DNA of 64,000 nucleotides from an uncultured Clostridia bacterium (GCA_948896235.1 CAQUUC010000006.1:1-64000), one strand, 5' to 3'; shown: positions 55,317-64,000, counted from the stretch's first letter. Program-made: numbers and translations. The notes: generated from the sequence alone by a model not told the origin.

Positions 55317-56807
55317 TTAAAATTTTATTGGTTTCATTGTTGGGAATAATAGTACATCTCTAATTGATGCAGAATCTGTTAAAAGCATTATTAATCTGTC
55401 GATTCCCATTCCAAGTCCACCTGTTGGTGGTAATCCTATTTCTAAGCTTTGAACAAAGTCTTCATCCATCATATTTGCTTCTTCGTCTCCTGCCTCTCTT
55501 GCTTGGGCTTGCTTTTTAAATCTTTCATATTGGTCAATTGGGTCATTTAACTCTGAATATGCATTTCCATATTCACGTCCTCCAATAAATACTTCAAATC
55601 TTTCTGTTAATCTAGGATCTTCTTTCTTTCTTTTCGTTAATGGTGATACTTCTACTGGATAATCACATATAAATGTTGGTTGAACTAGAGTTTCTTCTAC
55701 ATATTCTTCAAAGAAAATATTTATTATATTTCCTCTTGTTTTCTTAATAGCATCTACTTCTAACTTTCTTTCTTCTGCAAGTTTAACAGCTTCTTCGTCT
55801 GTATTAACCTCATTAAAGTCTACCCCTGTAACTTCTTTTATTGCATCTATCATTGTTATTCTTTTCCATGATGGTGTAAGGTCTATTTCTATTCCTTGAT
55901 AACTAATTTTTGTTGTTCCTAATATGTTTTTTGCAATTGTAGATACCATTTCTTCTGTTATATCCATCATATCGTTATAATCTTCATATGCTGCATACAA
56001 TTCCATTGATGTGAATTCTGGATTATGTTTTAAATCCATTCCTTCATTTCTAAATAGTCTTCCTATTTCGTAAACCTTATCAAATCCACCTACTATTAAT
56101 CTTTTTAAATATAACTCTGGTGCTATTCTTAAATACATATCAATATCTAATGCATTATGATGAGTAATGAATGGTTTTGCAGCAGCTCCACCTGGTATTG
56201 TATTAAGTATTGGTGTTTCAACTTCCATATAGCCCTTACTATCTAAGAAATTTCTCATTTCTTTAATAATTCTGCTTCTTAGTTCAAAGGTTTTCTTAAC
56301 TTCTGGATTCATTATTAAATCTGTATATCTTTGTCTATATCTTAAATCTGGATCTTTTAATCCGTGAAATTTTTCTGGAAGTGGTCTTAATGATTTTGAA
56401 AGTAATGTTACACTTTTGGCGTGTACAGAAATTTCTTCTGTTTTTGTTTTAAACACAAAACCAGTAATACCTATAATATCTCCTATATCATAAGTTTTAA
56501 ATTCTTTATAACTCTCTTCTCCTAAATCATTAATACTTACATAACTTTGGATTTTTTCATCGCAGTCTTGTATTGTACAAAATGATGCTTTTCCCATAAT
56601 TCTTTTTGCAATAATTCTTCCAGCTACGGTTACGTCTTTTTCCTCAAATTTCTCAAATTTTTCTTTGATTTCTCCAGCAGTATTAGTTCTATTATATTTT
56701 GTTATTTCAAATGGATTTTTTCCATTTGCTTGTAATTCCTCTAATTTTTCTCTTCTTATTTTCATAAGTTGATTTAAATCTAACTCTTGTTGGTTATTAT
56801 TTTCCAT
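55317..56807 (-). CDS. lysS: Lysyl-tRNA synthetase (class II)
   Basis: 496 residues from the ATG at 56807, which has TAGGAGAG ahead; a longer frame upstream is unlikely. N-terminal OB anticodon-binding domain (DVTVAGRIIAKRIMGKASF), motif 1 around RSRIIKEMRNFLDSKGYMEV, motif 2 FRNEGMDLKHNPEFTSMELY in parts, and motif 3 GLGMGIDRLIMLL. Full length. Confidence 0.97.
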   Translation of the reverse strand: MENNNQQELDLNQLMKIRREKLEELQANGKNPFEITKYNRTNTAGEIKEKFEKFEEKDVTVAGRIIAKRIMGKASFCTIQDCDEKIQSYVSINDLGEESYKEFKTYDIGDIIGITGFVFKTKTEEISVHAKSVTLLSKSLRPLPEKFHGLKDPDLRYRQRYTDLIMNPEVKKTFELRSRIIKEMRNFLDSKGYMEVETPILNTIPGGAAAKPFITHHNALDIDMYLRIAPELYLKRLIVGGFDKVYEIGRLFRNEGMDLKHNPEFTSMELYAAYEDYNDMMDITEEMVSTIAKNILGTTKISYQGIEIDLTPSWKRITMIDAIKEVTGVDFNEVNTDEEAVKLAEERKLEVDAIKKTRGNIINIFFEEYVEETLVQPTFICDYPVEVSPLTKRKKEDPRLTERFEVFIGGREYGNAYSELNDPIDQYERFKKQAQAREAGDEEANMMDEDFVQSLEIGLPPTGGLGMGIDRLIMLLTDSASIRDVLLFPTMKPIKF

Positions 56808-56915
56808 TAAAGTATCTCTCCTAACTAATTTTAATTTATGTATAATATTATATAGCAAATAGTAAAAAAAGTAAACCCATAAAACAAGTATTTTATATAG
56901 GAGAAAGCGAGGTGA

Positions 56916-57581
56916 TTATAAATCATCCTCGCTTTTATTCCAATAACGGTAAAAGACATGATTCCCATGAATTAATAATACTTTTATGTATTTTCTATTG
57001 TTTGCCTTTTCTGAAGAAATAGCCTTTGGATTACAAAAGTATAAAGTTCCTCCTTCATAGTATTTAGAATCTGTAATACCTAATCTTTCTGCTTCTTGCT
57101 TTAATAACTCCTCACTATAGTCTTTTAAAAAAGCTTCTTCAACAGCATCTTTTATTTCTTGGGATATCATATCATCTGTTATAAGTTTTTCAATTCTATC
57201 TCCTTGTTTATTTCTATAAATGAGATAAACTTCTCCATTTATTACTGTTGAGTACCTACCCCGAGCAGTAAATTCCTGTATTAAGTTTTCAAATCCTCGT
57301 TCACGCATATTATTGATTGCTGTATTAATAACTAAAATTTTTCCAAGTTCATCTTCTAATCCAGCTTCTGCATATGCAACTTTATACGCAAACAATCTTT
57401 CTTCCTCAGTTGGTTCATAATTCATAATTCTTTCAATAGTACTAATTTCCTGTACCATTTCACATCCTACATATTGCTGTAAAACTACTTCTTGAGTAGT
57501 CACCTCTATTTGCATAATGTTACCTATCATACAAAAAATAGGTATTACTATAACAAATAAAATTGACAATAACCGTTTCAT
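56916..57581 (-). CDS. CwlJ/SleB-type cell-wall hydrolase
   Basis: 221 residues. N-terminal signal or anchor (LLSILFVIVIPIFCMIG), then a Hydrolase_2 domain with AYAEAGLEDELGKILVINT (catalytic Glu) and GTLYFCNPKAI, and an ending GNHVFYRYW typical of CwlJ/SleB. Codon 107 is CGG (57263-57261), followed by G, and here it must be read in frame (FTARGRYSTVING); a +1 shift runs into a stop. This is the clear native exception to the CGG shift. Confidence 0.88.
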   Translation of the reverse strand: MKRLLSILFVIVIPIFCMIGNIMQIEVTTQEVVLQQYVGCEMVQEISTIERIMNYEPTEEERLFAYKVAYAEAGLEDELGKILVINTAINNMRERGFENLIQEFTARGRYSTVINGEVYLIYRNKQGDRIEKLITDDMISQEIKDAVEEAFLKDYSEELLKQEAERLGITDSKYYEGGTLYFCNPKAISSEKANNRKYIKVLLIHGNHVFYRYWNKSEDDL

Positions 57582-57740
57582 TTCTCTCTCCTTTTCTTTT
57601 CACACTTTCATAATGTAAATGTAATTCAACTTATGTTTACTTTTAAGTATACTATGTTTTTTTCACATTTTCAAGTATTTTTATCTATTTTTACTTACTT
57701 TCTAGTAAAATTTTAGGTCTTTTTTATTAAAATATAGCTT

Positions 57741-57769
57741 TTTACTCAATTTTATGTTAAACTTATATA
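57741..57769 (+). promoter_or_regulatory. Promoter of orphan gene E
   Basis: TTTACT and TATATA with 17-base spacing ahead of the gene. Confidence 0.5.
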
Positions 57770-57807
57770 TAACCAATTAAATCTCACTATTTATGGAGGT
57801 AAACAGT

Positions 57808-58122
57808 ATGAACATTGTTGAAGTACGGGATTTTGCATCTGAAGATTTAAAAGCTATGTTCAAAGAAGCACAACATATTTTTGAAGAATGTGCTTTCGAC
57901 GCAGTAAATTTTATCTGCACATATCCTTTATATCAGGGGATTGAAATTGAAATAAGTCGCTCTGCCCTTGAGGCTTATATTAAAATTTCTTCCTCTGAAG
58001 CACTGGATTCTGAAGCACTGGATGAATATGTGACGTTATTTCTTGCTGAGAAGATATGTTTTCAGTATGACAAGGCTTTGGTTTGGTCTAATGTGCTTAA
58101 AGCCTATGGTAAAGCTGTATAA
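57808..58122 (+). CDS. Orphan protein E (104 aa)
   Basis: Not recognised. The ATG at 57808 has GGAGGT ahead; an earlier ATG overlaps the RBS itself. The protein is helical and acidic (DLKAMFKEAQHIFEECAF), with a repeated SEALDSEALDEY segment. Composition and codon use differ from the neighbours. Codon 7 is CGG (57826-57828), followed by G, and must be read in frame; a +1 shift gives a stop within nine codons. Confidence 0.65.
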   Translation: MNIVEVRDFASEDLKAMFKEAQHIFEECAFDAVNFICTYPLYQGIEIEISRSALEAYIKISSSEALDSEALDEYVTLFLAEKICFQYDKALVWSNVLKAYGKAV

Positions 58123-58202
58123 GCGATTGCTTTTGGCATATTAACCAAATCATCAAAACTTTTCAATGATTTTTCTTTAATAATTCTCTTTAATCAGTGA
58201 AG

Positions 58203-58230
58203 AAAGTGCCACATTTTTAGGTGGCACTTT
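58203..58230 (+). terminator. Terminator of orphan gene E, overlapping the end of recN
   Basis: AAAGTGCCAC and GTGGCACTTT stem with a T run on the plus strand; the recN stop lies inside it. Confidence 0.75.
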
Positions 58231-59842
58231 TTCTTAATTCCATAGCATGTTTTAATGCAACATCCGTTATATCTCCACTTGCTATTCTTGCTATTTCTTT
58301 TATTGTTTCTTCTTCTGTTAATAGTTTTATTTTTGTAACTGTTTTATTGTCATTTACTTCTTTACTTATATAGTAGTTATTATCTCCTTTTGCTGCAATA
58401 CTTGCAAGATGAGTTACACATAGCACTTGATGATGTCTTGCAATGTTTTTCATTTTCATACTTACTGCAATTGCAGCAACACCACTAATTCCTGTATCTA
58501 TTTCATCAAATACCAAAACTGGCACTTTATCTACATCTGCAAGTACTGATTTTATAGCAAGCATTATCCTAGACATTTCACCGCCTGACGCTATTTTTAT
58601 AAGTGGCTTTTTCTCTTCTCCTATATTTGTCAAAATCAAAAATTCTGCTACATCTAATCCATTTTTATTAAATTCTTCTTGTGATACTATTTCCACCTCA
58701 AATTTTGCATTTTGCATTTCTAAGTCTTGTAGTTCTTTATTTATTTTTATAGCTAAGTTTTTCCCCTCTTTTACACGAATTTTATTCATTTGTTTTGCAA
58801 GTTCAGTCATTTCTAATTCTATATCTTTTAGCTCATTTTTTAATTTATTGTTTATCTCGTCTAAATTTTCTATTTCAAAAATTTCTTTTTCTACTTCTTC
58901 TTTATATTGTAATATTTCTTGTATACTATTACCATATTTCCTTTTTAGCGCAAATATAGTATCTAATCTTTCTTCAATATCATTTCTTTCTTCTTCATTA
59001 AAATTTACATCATCTTTCATTCCGTTTATATCTCTTGCAATTTCTTGAATATCATAATATATGTTTTTCAAATTAGATAATTTTTCTTCATATTTCTCAT
59101 CTATATTTTCAATTTTTTCTAATGCTTTTATTGCTATATTTATACTATCTATCGTCTGCTCACTTAGAGCATCATCTGCCATTTTAAGACTTTCGGCTAT
59201 TTTACTTGAGTTTAACATTATTTTTCTTTGTTCTTCTAAAACTTCATCTTCCCCAACCTTTAATTTTGCATATTCTATCTCATTTAACTGATATTTCAAC
59301 AAGTCTAATTTTCTTTGTTTTTCTTTTTCATCTCCATAATTATTTTTTAATTCTAGTTTTATTTTATTATATTTATCAAATAAAGCTCTATATTTAGATT
59401 TTATTTCTAAAATCTCATTACCAATAAAACTGTCTAAATATCCTATATGTGAAGCTTTATCAAGTAAAGTTTGATTATCTAGTTGACCATGAATATCAAT
59501 TATACTTTTCATAAATTCTTTTAATTCACTAACAGTAACTAATCTTCCATTGATTTTGCAAGAATTTCTACCATTTTCATATATTTCCCTCGAAACTATA
59601 ATATTTCCATCTATTGCTATTTCACTTTCTGGCATATAAATACAAGCTTCTACATATGAGTAATTTTCTCCTTTTCTTATCATTTCTTTAGAAAATCTAC
59701 CACCAGATATTATAGACAAAGAATCAATTATCAATGTTTTTCCTGCTCCTGTTTCTCCTGTTAATACATTAAATCCTTTATTTAAATCTATACTTAAACT
59801 ATCTATTATTCCTATGTTTTTTATATTAATCGTTGATATCAT
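58217..59842 (-). CDS. recN: DNA repair protein RecN
   Basis: 541 residues, SMC-like ATPase of double-strand break repair. Walker A is LTGETGAGKTLIID near the N-terminus, the signature IASGGEMSRIMLA and Walker B PVLVFDEIDTGISG near the C-terminus, with a long coiled coil between. The gene follows tlyA on the same strand, a conserved order in Bacillota. Confidence 0.96.
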   Translation of the reverse strand: MISTINIKNIGIIDSLSIDLNKGFNVLTGETGAGKTLIIDSLSIISGGRFSKEMIRKGENYSYVEACIYMPESEIAIDGNIIVSREIYENGRNSCKINGRLVTVSELKEFMKSIIDIHGQLDNQTLLDKASHIGYLDSFIGNEILEIKSKYRALFDKYNKIKLELKNNYGDEKEKQRKLDLLKYQLNEIEYAKLKVGEDEVLEEQRKIMLNSSKIAESLKMADDALSEQTIDSINIAIKALEKIENIDEKYEEKLSNLKNIYYDIQEIARDINGMKDDVNFNEEERNDIEERLDTIFALKRKYGNSIQEILQYKEEVEKEIFEIENLDEINNKLKNELKDIELEMTELAKQMNKIRVKEGKNLAIKINKELQDLEMQNAKFEVEIVSQEEFNKNGLDVAEFLILTNIGEEKKPLIKIASGGEMSRIMLAIKSVLADVDKVPVLVFDEIDTGISGVAAIAVSMKMKNIARHHQVLCVTHLASIAAKGDNNYYISKEVNDNKTVTKIKLLTEEETIKEIARIASGDITDVALKHAMELRKSAT

Positions 59843-59875
59843 ACTACACGTTCTCCTTTTTCTATGAAGATATAT

Positions 59876-60679
59876 CTATTTTAATTCCTTATAGGCTTTT
59901 TCAACTACTATTTTTATATTTTCTCTTATATTAAATAAATCTAGTTTACCTGTTTCTTTTTTCATATAAACGATATATTCAATATTCCCTGCTGGCCCTT
60001 TTATAGGCGAATAATCAATTTTTTCTATTTTAAACCCAAGGCTATTAGCAAATAACAAAATTTTTTCTATTACTCTTAAATGTACTTTTTTATCTTTTAC
60101 AACACCATTTTTGTTAATATACTCTTTTCCTGCTTCAAATTGTGGCTTAATTAATATAACCATTTCTCCATTATCTTTTAATAACTTATATGCCTTATCA
60201 AGTACATTTGTAAGAGATATAAATGATACATCAGTAGCTATAAAATCTACTTTTTCAAATTTTTCCACATCAATTTCTTTAATATTTATCCCCTCAAGAT
60301 TAACTACCCTCTTATCATTTTTTAATTTTTCTGCAAGTTGATTATGACCTACATCAACCCCATATACAAGACTTGCTCCATTTTGTATCATACAATCCGT
60401 AAATCCACCTGTTGATGCTCCTATATCCATACACACTTTATTTTGTAAAGATATCTTAAATTTTTTTATAGCTTTATCTAATTTTAATCCTCCACGACTA
60501 ACAAATGGTAAAATTTCCCCTTTAATTTCTACTGTACATTCCTTTTCAAAAGCTTTACCTGGTTTTTCTACTAAAATTCCATTTACATATACACATTTTC
60601 CTTCTATAGCATATTTTGCTTTTTGTCTTGTTTCGAAATATCCTTTTTCTACTAATATATTATCTATTCTATCTTTCAT
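59876..60679 (-). CDS. tlyA: TlyA-family rRNA 2'-O-methyltransferase
   Basis: 267 residues. An N-terminal S4 domain (DNILVEKGYFETRQKAKYAI) and a FtsJ-like methyltransferase domain with KVCMDIGASTGGFTDC (SAM site) and VYGVDVGHNQL. Family members methylate 16S and 23S rRNA. It lies 33 bases upstream of recN. Confidence 0.93.
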   Translation of the reverse strand: MKDRIDNILVEKGYFETRQKAKYAIEGKCVYVNGILVEKPGKAFEKECTVEIKGEILPFVSRGGLKLDKAIKKFKISLQNKVCMDIGASTGGFTDCMIQNGASLVYGVDVGHNQLAEKLKNDKRVVNLEGINIKEIDVEKFEKVDFIATDVSFISLTNVLDKAYKLLKDNGEMVILIKPQFEAGKEYINKNGVVKDKKVHLRVIEKILLFANSLGFKIEKIDYSPIKGPAGNIEYIVYMKKETGKLDLFNIRENIKIVVEKAYKELK

Positions 60680-60868
60680 AAAAATTCCTCACAGTTATTA
60701 CGAATTTTTGTTTGTATTTATTATATAATATTTTTTTTATTTGTCAACTATTTATTATATTTTTATAGAACTGTAAATTTCATAATAACTTTGTACTTTT
60801 ACATATAGATATAGGTTATTCTTTAATAACTAAAAAAATTGTGATCTATATTATTTAATTTTAATTAA

Positions 60869-60897
60869 TAAAAGACTTCATTTTTGAAGCCTTTTTA
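60869..60897 (-). terminator. Terminator of the gene at 60933
   Basis: AAAGGCTTCA and TGAAGTCTTT stem with one G:U pair, minus strand. Confidence 0.7.
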
Positions 60898-60932
60898 ATT
60901 TATGTACTTTTTATGAACAAATCTAATCAATA

Positions 60933-61904
60933 TTATATTTGTTGTAATAATTCAGTTTGTGAATCATTTATCAAAGAAAATAATATCTCTTTATATTTCT
61001 CAACTATTTCATTTTCAACTTTGTATTCATTTAAATATACTATCATTTCATCCTTTCTAGTATATACGCATAAATCAACAGTAAAAACATTGTCATTTGA
61101 TTTAAGGGTAAATAACATACATTCATAATCACCTTTAACTGAAGTACTAACTCGTTTTTTATTAGAAACATCATCTAAAACATTATGAAACAATTCTATC
61201 AATTTTTCACATTTATCGTTAATATTCAAATTTAATTTTTTTGAACTATTTCTTAAGTTAATTTCGGGAGCCGATTTCCATAATGCACTTACTGAAAAAT
61301 TAGAAGTATTATAATAATTTAAAATTGACTCATATTCATTTTTATCTACAAAAGTTCTTGAATAATAATCGTTCCCAACAAAAGATTCATATCCTACATA
61401 ATATATATTATATCCACTATCATTGCTAATCTTATAAAAGGAGTAATATTTATATGAATTTTCTATGACTAAAGCTCCTATTTTTTCTAAATTCTTGAAT
61501 TTACCACTAATTTCATAATTGTCAGAATTCATTAAAATGTTTAATGGAACTAGATATTTACCATTATATTCAAAACCATATTTCCATTCATTTTCTTGCA
61601 CAATAATCTTATTTTCAATAGCTTCTATTATTTTCTTATCTTTTGAATTTTGCATTTCAGAAACAATTACTTCACCTGTTATAGTAATACCTAAAGGAAA
61701 TAGAAAAAGTAAACTTACTACAAAAATCACTATCGCTATTCCCTTTCTAGTAGTAAATTTTCCACTATTTTGAGAATTTTTCTTTTTTAAAAATAATATT
61801 ATTGAAACTATAAAAAGTATACATCCTATTAATGATGATATTATAACAATAGTAAACCAAAAGTTAAATAACAAAAGAGATATTAACATAATCTTATTCT
61901 CCAT
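60933..61904 (-). CDS. Membrane protein of unknown function (323 aa)
   Basis: Two N-terminal membrane helices (WFTIVIISSLIGCILFIVSI and GIAIVIFVVSLLFLFPLGI) and a large outer domain of about 230 residues with no family motif I recognise. The composition is native. The 250 bases upstream are AT-rich and hold no other gene. Confidence 0.7.
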   Translation of the reverse strand: MENKIMLISLLLFNFWFTIVIISSLIGCILFIVSIILFLKKKNSQNSGKFTTRKGIAIVIFVVSLLFLFPLGITITGEVIVSEMQNSKDKKIIEAIENKIIVQENEWKYGFEYNGKYLVPLNILMNSDNYEISGKFKNLEKIGALVIENSYKYYSFYKISNDSGYNIYYVGYESFVGNDYYSRTFVDKNEYESILNYYNTSNFSVSALWKSAPEINLRNSSKKLNLNINDKCEKLIELFHNVLDDVSNKKRVSTSVKGDYECMLFTLKSNDNVFTVDLCVYTRKDEMIVYLNEYKVENEIVEKYKEILFSLINDSQTELLQQI

Positions 61905-62181
61905 TTCTTACTTATACATACATCAATTTCCACTCCTAAAATTCATCTATGTATAGTTATCATTTTATTATTTTAATAATGTTTAATCTTATTTTAGATT
62001 AATTTTATAATTCAAATTCAAAATAATCAATATTTTTAACTAAATTTATATATATCATTATATATTTTTTATACGTACTGGTCATTTCCTTGACATTTTG
62101 CTTTAATATATGATAATTTAGTATTAAATAAATATAAATTTTCAAATAATGTATATTTATAAAGAGAGGAATTTGTTATTT

Positions 62182-63894
62182 ATGGAAAAATATTTTAATG
62201 CCACAGAATTTAAAAATATAAAGGAAATTCTTTATAATTCAGCTAAAGTTTATAAAGATAATACTGCTTTTATTCTAAAACACAAAGTAGATAAAAAAGT
62301 ACAATATGAAAATGTATCATATAAAAGATTATTAGATGAAGTAAATTGTCTTGGTACTAAATTTTTTGATTTAGGTTTTAAAGATAAAAGAATTGCAATT
62401 GTTGGAAGAAATAGCTATGAATGGACAATTACGCATCTTGCTAATTTATTAGGTGGAATACTATCTATTCCTTTAGATAAAGAATTACAAGTTGACGAGT
62501 TAGAAAGTTGTTTAGAAAGAAGCAAAGCCGATGTAGTCGTTTTTGATGAAAAATATGTTGATAATATAGAAGAAATTAAAAGAAGAAATAATACAAACTT
62601 ACAAGAATATATCTGTATGAGAAAATTAGAAAATTATCTTGATATACCAACTCTATTAGAAGAAGGAAAAAAATTAGTTGATGCTGGAAATAAAGACTAT
62701 ATTAACCAAGAAATTGATTCTTATAAAATGAATATTTTGTTATTTACCTCAGGAACCACTTCAAAATCAAAGGCTGTTATGCTTTCTCAAAACAACATAG
62801 CTTCTAATGTATATGCAATGCAATTAGTAGAAGGCCTTTTCCCTAGTGATGTTAACCTTGCCTTTCTACCTTGTCACCATATATTTGGTTCAACAGAATT
62901 AATCGTTATGCTTGCTTGTGGTGTACAAACTGCATTTCCTGATGGTTTAAGATATGTAGCCCAAAACTTAAAAGAATATAAAGTTAGTGTATTTGTTGGT
63001 GTTCCATTACTTGTAGAAGCAATCTATAAAAAGGTTGAACAAGGTATCGAAAAACAAGGTAAAACAAAAGTAGTAAATATTGCAAAAAAAGTTAGTAATT
63101 TATTATTAAAATTACATATTGATATTAGAAAAAAATTATTTAAAAGTATTATTAATGAATTAGGTGGACATTTAAGATTTGTTATATCTGGTGGTGCCCC
63201 ACTTGATAAAAAAGTAGCTAAAGGATTTAATGAATTAGGAATACAAGTAGCCCAAGGATATGGTCTAACAGAAACCTCCCCTGTTATTGCTGCCGAAAAT
63301 TCTGTAAAAACAAAATATGGTTCTATTGGTTTTCCAATGGAAAATGTAGAAATAGAATTTATAAATAAAGATACAGATGGTATTGGTGAAATTAGAGTAA
63401 AAGGTCCAAATGTAATGCTTGGTTACTATGAAAATCCTGAAGCAACAAATGAAGTATTAAGAGATGGTTGGTTTTATACTGGTGATTTAGGTTATATGGA
63501 TAAACAAGGCTTCTTATTTATTACTGGTAGAAAGAAAGATATGATCGTTTTAAAAAATGGTAAAAAGGTATTTCCTGAAGAAATAGAAGTTTTAATTAAT
63601 AGACTTGATGAAGTAGAAGAATGTATGGTCTTTGGTATTCCTGATAATAAAGATAAAAATGATATTAAACTTTCTGTTAAAATTGTTTATAACAAAGAGT
63701 TTATAAATGAAAAATATCCAAATATTCAAGAAGTAGAACTTGAAAAAATTATTTGGGATAAAATAAAGGAAATAAATAAAACCTTTCCTCCATACAAATA
63801 TATTAAACACATGATATTAACAGATAAAGAATTAATAAAAACTACTACTAAGAAGATTAAAAGAAATGAAGAAATGAAAACAATGAATATATAA
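62182..63894 (+). CDS. AMP-dependent acyl-CoA synthetase (long-chain FadD-like)
   Basis: 570 residues from the ATG at 62182, which follows GAGAGGA; a further upstream ATG is weaker. Motifs: the P-loop LLFTSGTTSKSKAVMLS (about 195-211), QGYGLTETSPVIA (A5), DGWFYTGDLGYMDKQG (A7) and GRKKDMIVLKNGKKVFP (A8). It ends with a basic tail holding the last Lys. It activates fatty acids to acyl-AMP then acyl-CoA. Confidence 0.93.
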   Translation: MEKYFNATEFKNIKEILYNSAKVYKDNTAFILKHKVDKKVQYENVSYKRLLDEVNCLGTKFFDLGFKDKRIAIVGRNSYEWTITHLANLLGGILSIPLDKELQVDELESCLERSKADVVVFDEKYVDNIEEIKRRNNTNLQEYICMRKLENYLDIPTLLEEGKKLVDAGNKDYINQEIDSYKMNILLFTSGTTSKSKAVMLSQNNIASNVYAMQLVEGLFPSDVNLAFLPCHHIFGSTELIVMLACGVQTAFPDGLRYVAQNLKEYKVSVFVGVPLLVEAIYKKVEQGIEKQGKTKVVNIAKKVSNLLLKLHIDIRKKLFKSIINELGGHLRFVISGGAPLDKKVAKGFNELGIQVAQGYGLTETSPVIAAENSVKTKYGSIGFPMENVEIEFINKDTDGIGEIRVKGPNVMLGYYENPEATNEVLRDGWFYTGDLGYMDKQGFLFITGRKKDMIVLKNGKKVFPEEIEVLINRLDEVEECMVFGIPDNKDKNDIKLSVKIVYNKEFINEKYPNIQEVELEKIIWDKIKEINKTFPPYKYIKHMILTDKELIKTTTKKIKRNEEMKTMNI

Positions 63895-63932
63895 AACACA
63901 GGTGGCATCCTTAGGACGCCACCTGTGTTTTA
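63893..63932. terminator. Strong terminator
   Basis: AAAACACAGGTGGC and GCCACCTGTGTTTT form a perfect stem, suited to both strands. Confidence 0.88.
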
Positions 63933-64000
63933 GGACTGAAATTCTTCTCACACTCAAAACAATAACTCAAGGTAAAGATTAATTCCCAGCTCTTTCGCTC
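63911..64000 (-). CDS. Possible C-terminal end of a gene cut by the window edge
   Basis: An open frame on the minus strand enters from the right edge and stops with TAA at 63913-63911. It encodes WELIFTLSYCFECEKNFSPK, including a CxxC pair, and its codon use is like that of the orphan genes. The terminator hairpin overlaps its end. Only about 29 codons are visible, so it may be spurious. Confidence 0.3.
   Translation of the reverse strand, partial: ERKSWELIFTLSYCFECEKNFSPKTQVAS

Noticed and set aside
1..64000. CRISPR array, prophage or integrative element
   Set aside because: No regularly spaced repeats, no cas, integrase, terminase or relaxase genes; only housekeeping genes and single orphans.
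1..64000. TGA reassigned to an amino acid
   Set aside because: No conserved gene needs an in-frame TGA to be complete; the data show only that TGA stops are missing.

Overview
The window is about 30% GC, with Shine-Dalgarno sites (AGGAGG-like) ahead of most genes, a T-box leader on pheST, a tmRNA gene, Asp23/AmaP genes, an LPXTG sortase pair and two SleB/CwlJ-type spore-wall hydrolases. This fits a Bacillota, most likely an uncultured AT-rich Clostridia from a host gut. The genus is inference. I count 66 coding sequences and one tmRNA, almost all housekeeping, plus six short pieces that look foreign in composition.

Layout. 1-3.6 kb: protein quality control (clpX, clpP, tig). 3.7-8.2 kb: a small orphan gene, a toxin-antitoxin pair, an ABC transporter (FtsX permease and ATPase) and a palindromic REP-like element. 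8.2-12.6 kb: a tandem-motif protein, a 25-residue membrane peptide, a two-OB SSB, a polysaccharide deacetylase, and a sortase beside its LPKTG substrate. 12.6-22 kb: murI, pheT-pheS with T-box, typA, plsC, cmk, a P-loop/Asp23 protein and thiN. 22-30 kb: two glycosyltransferases, pnp, rpsO and a long glutamine synthetase. 30-31.7 kb: two paralogous orphan genes and ssrA. 31.8-43.5 kb: gtrA, an M23 peptidase, efp, an aminopeptidase P, a prepilin peptidase, an MFS transporter, sleB, fhs, xseAB and nusB. 43.5-50 kb: amaP/asp23, tsf, rpsB, a pilin-like Big_2 protein and a GH18 hydrolase. 50-64 kb: nfeD with an SPFH protein, tsaD, an M50 protease, lysS, cwlJ, recN, tlyA and an acyl-CoA synthetase.

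The main discovery candidate concerns decoding. Ten genes that should be intact (clpX, an ABC ATPase, sortase, a P-loop/Asp23 protein, thiN, an M23 peptidase, aminopeptidase P, an MFS transporter, nfeD and an M50 protease) are each broken by one extra base, and four of them by two. All 14 breaks are the same: one extra C exactly on a codon boundary, directly before an in-frame glycine GGN codon, so the ribosome meets CGG and must move +1 (or read CGGN as four bases) to give Gly and continue. In genes of native composition I found almost no other in-frame CGG. The exceptions are two CGGG cases, one clearly read in frame (cwlJ) and one ambiguous (amaP). CGG trinucleotides in the other two phases are common and harmless. 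This looks like genome-wide +1 recoding at an unassigned or starved CGG codon, or a natural quadruplet glycine codon, and not decay. A systematic sequencing error must still be excluded. A second coding anomaly is that none of the 66 coding sequences stops with TGA; about 17 use TAG and the rest TAA.

Five small orphan genes (two near 30.3-31.1 kb, then 34.1, 50.0 and 57.8 kb) have higher-GC codon use, their own strong promoters and terminators, and one CGG each that must be read in frame. Three of them carry a 5'-UTR segment complementary to a segment just before their terminator, with a compensatory base change between the two paralogues.
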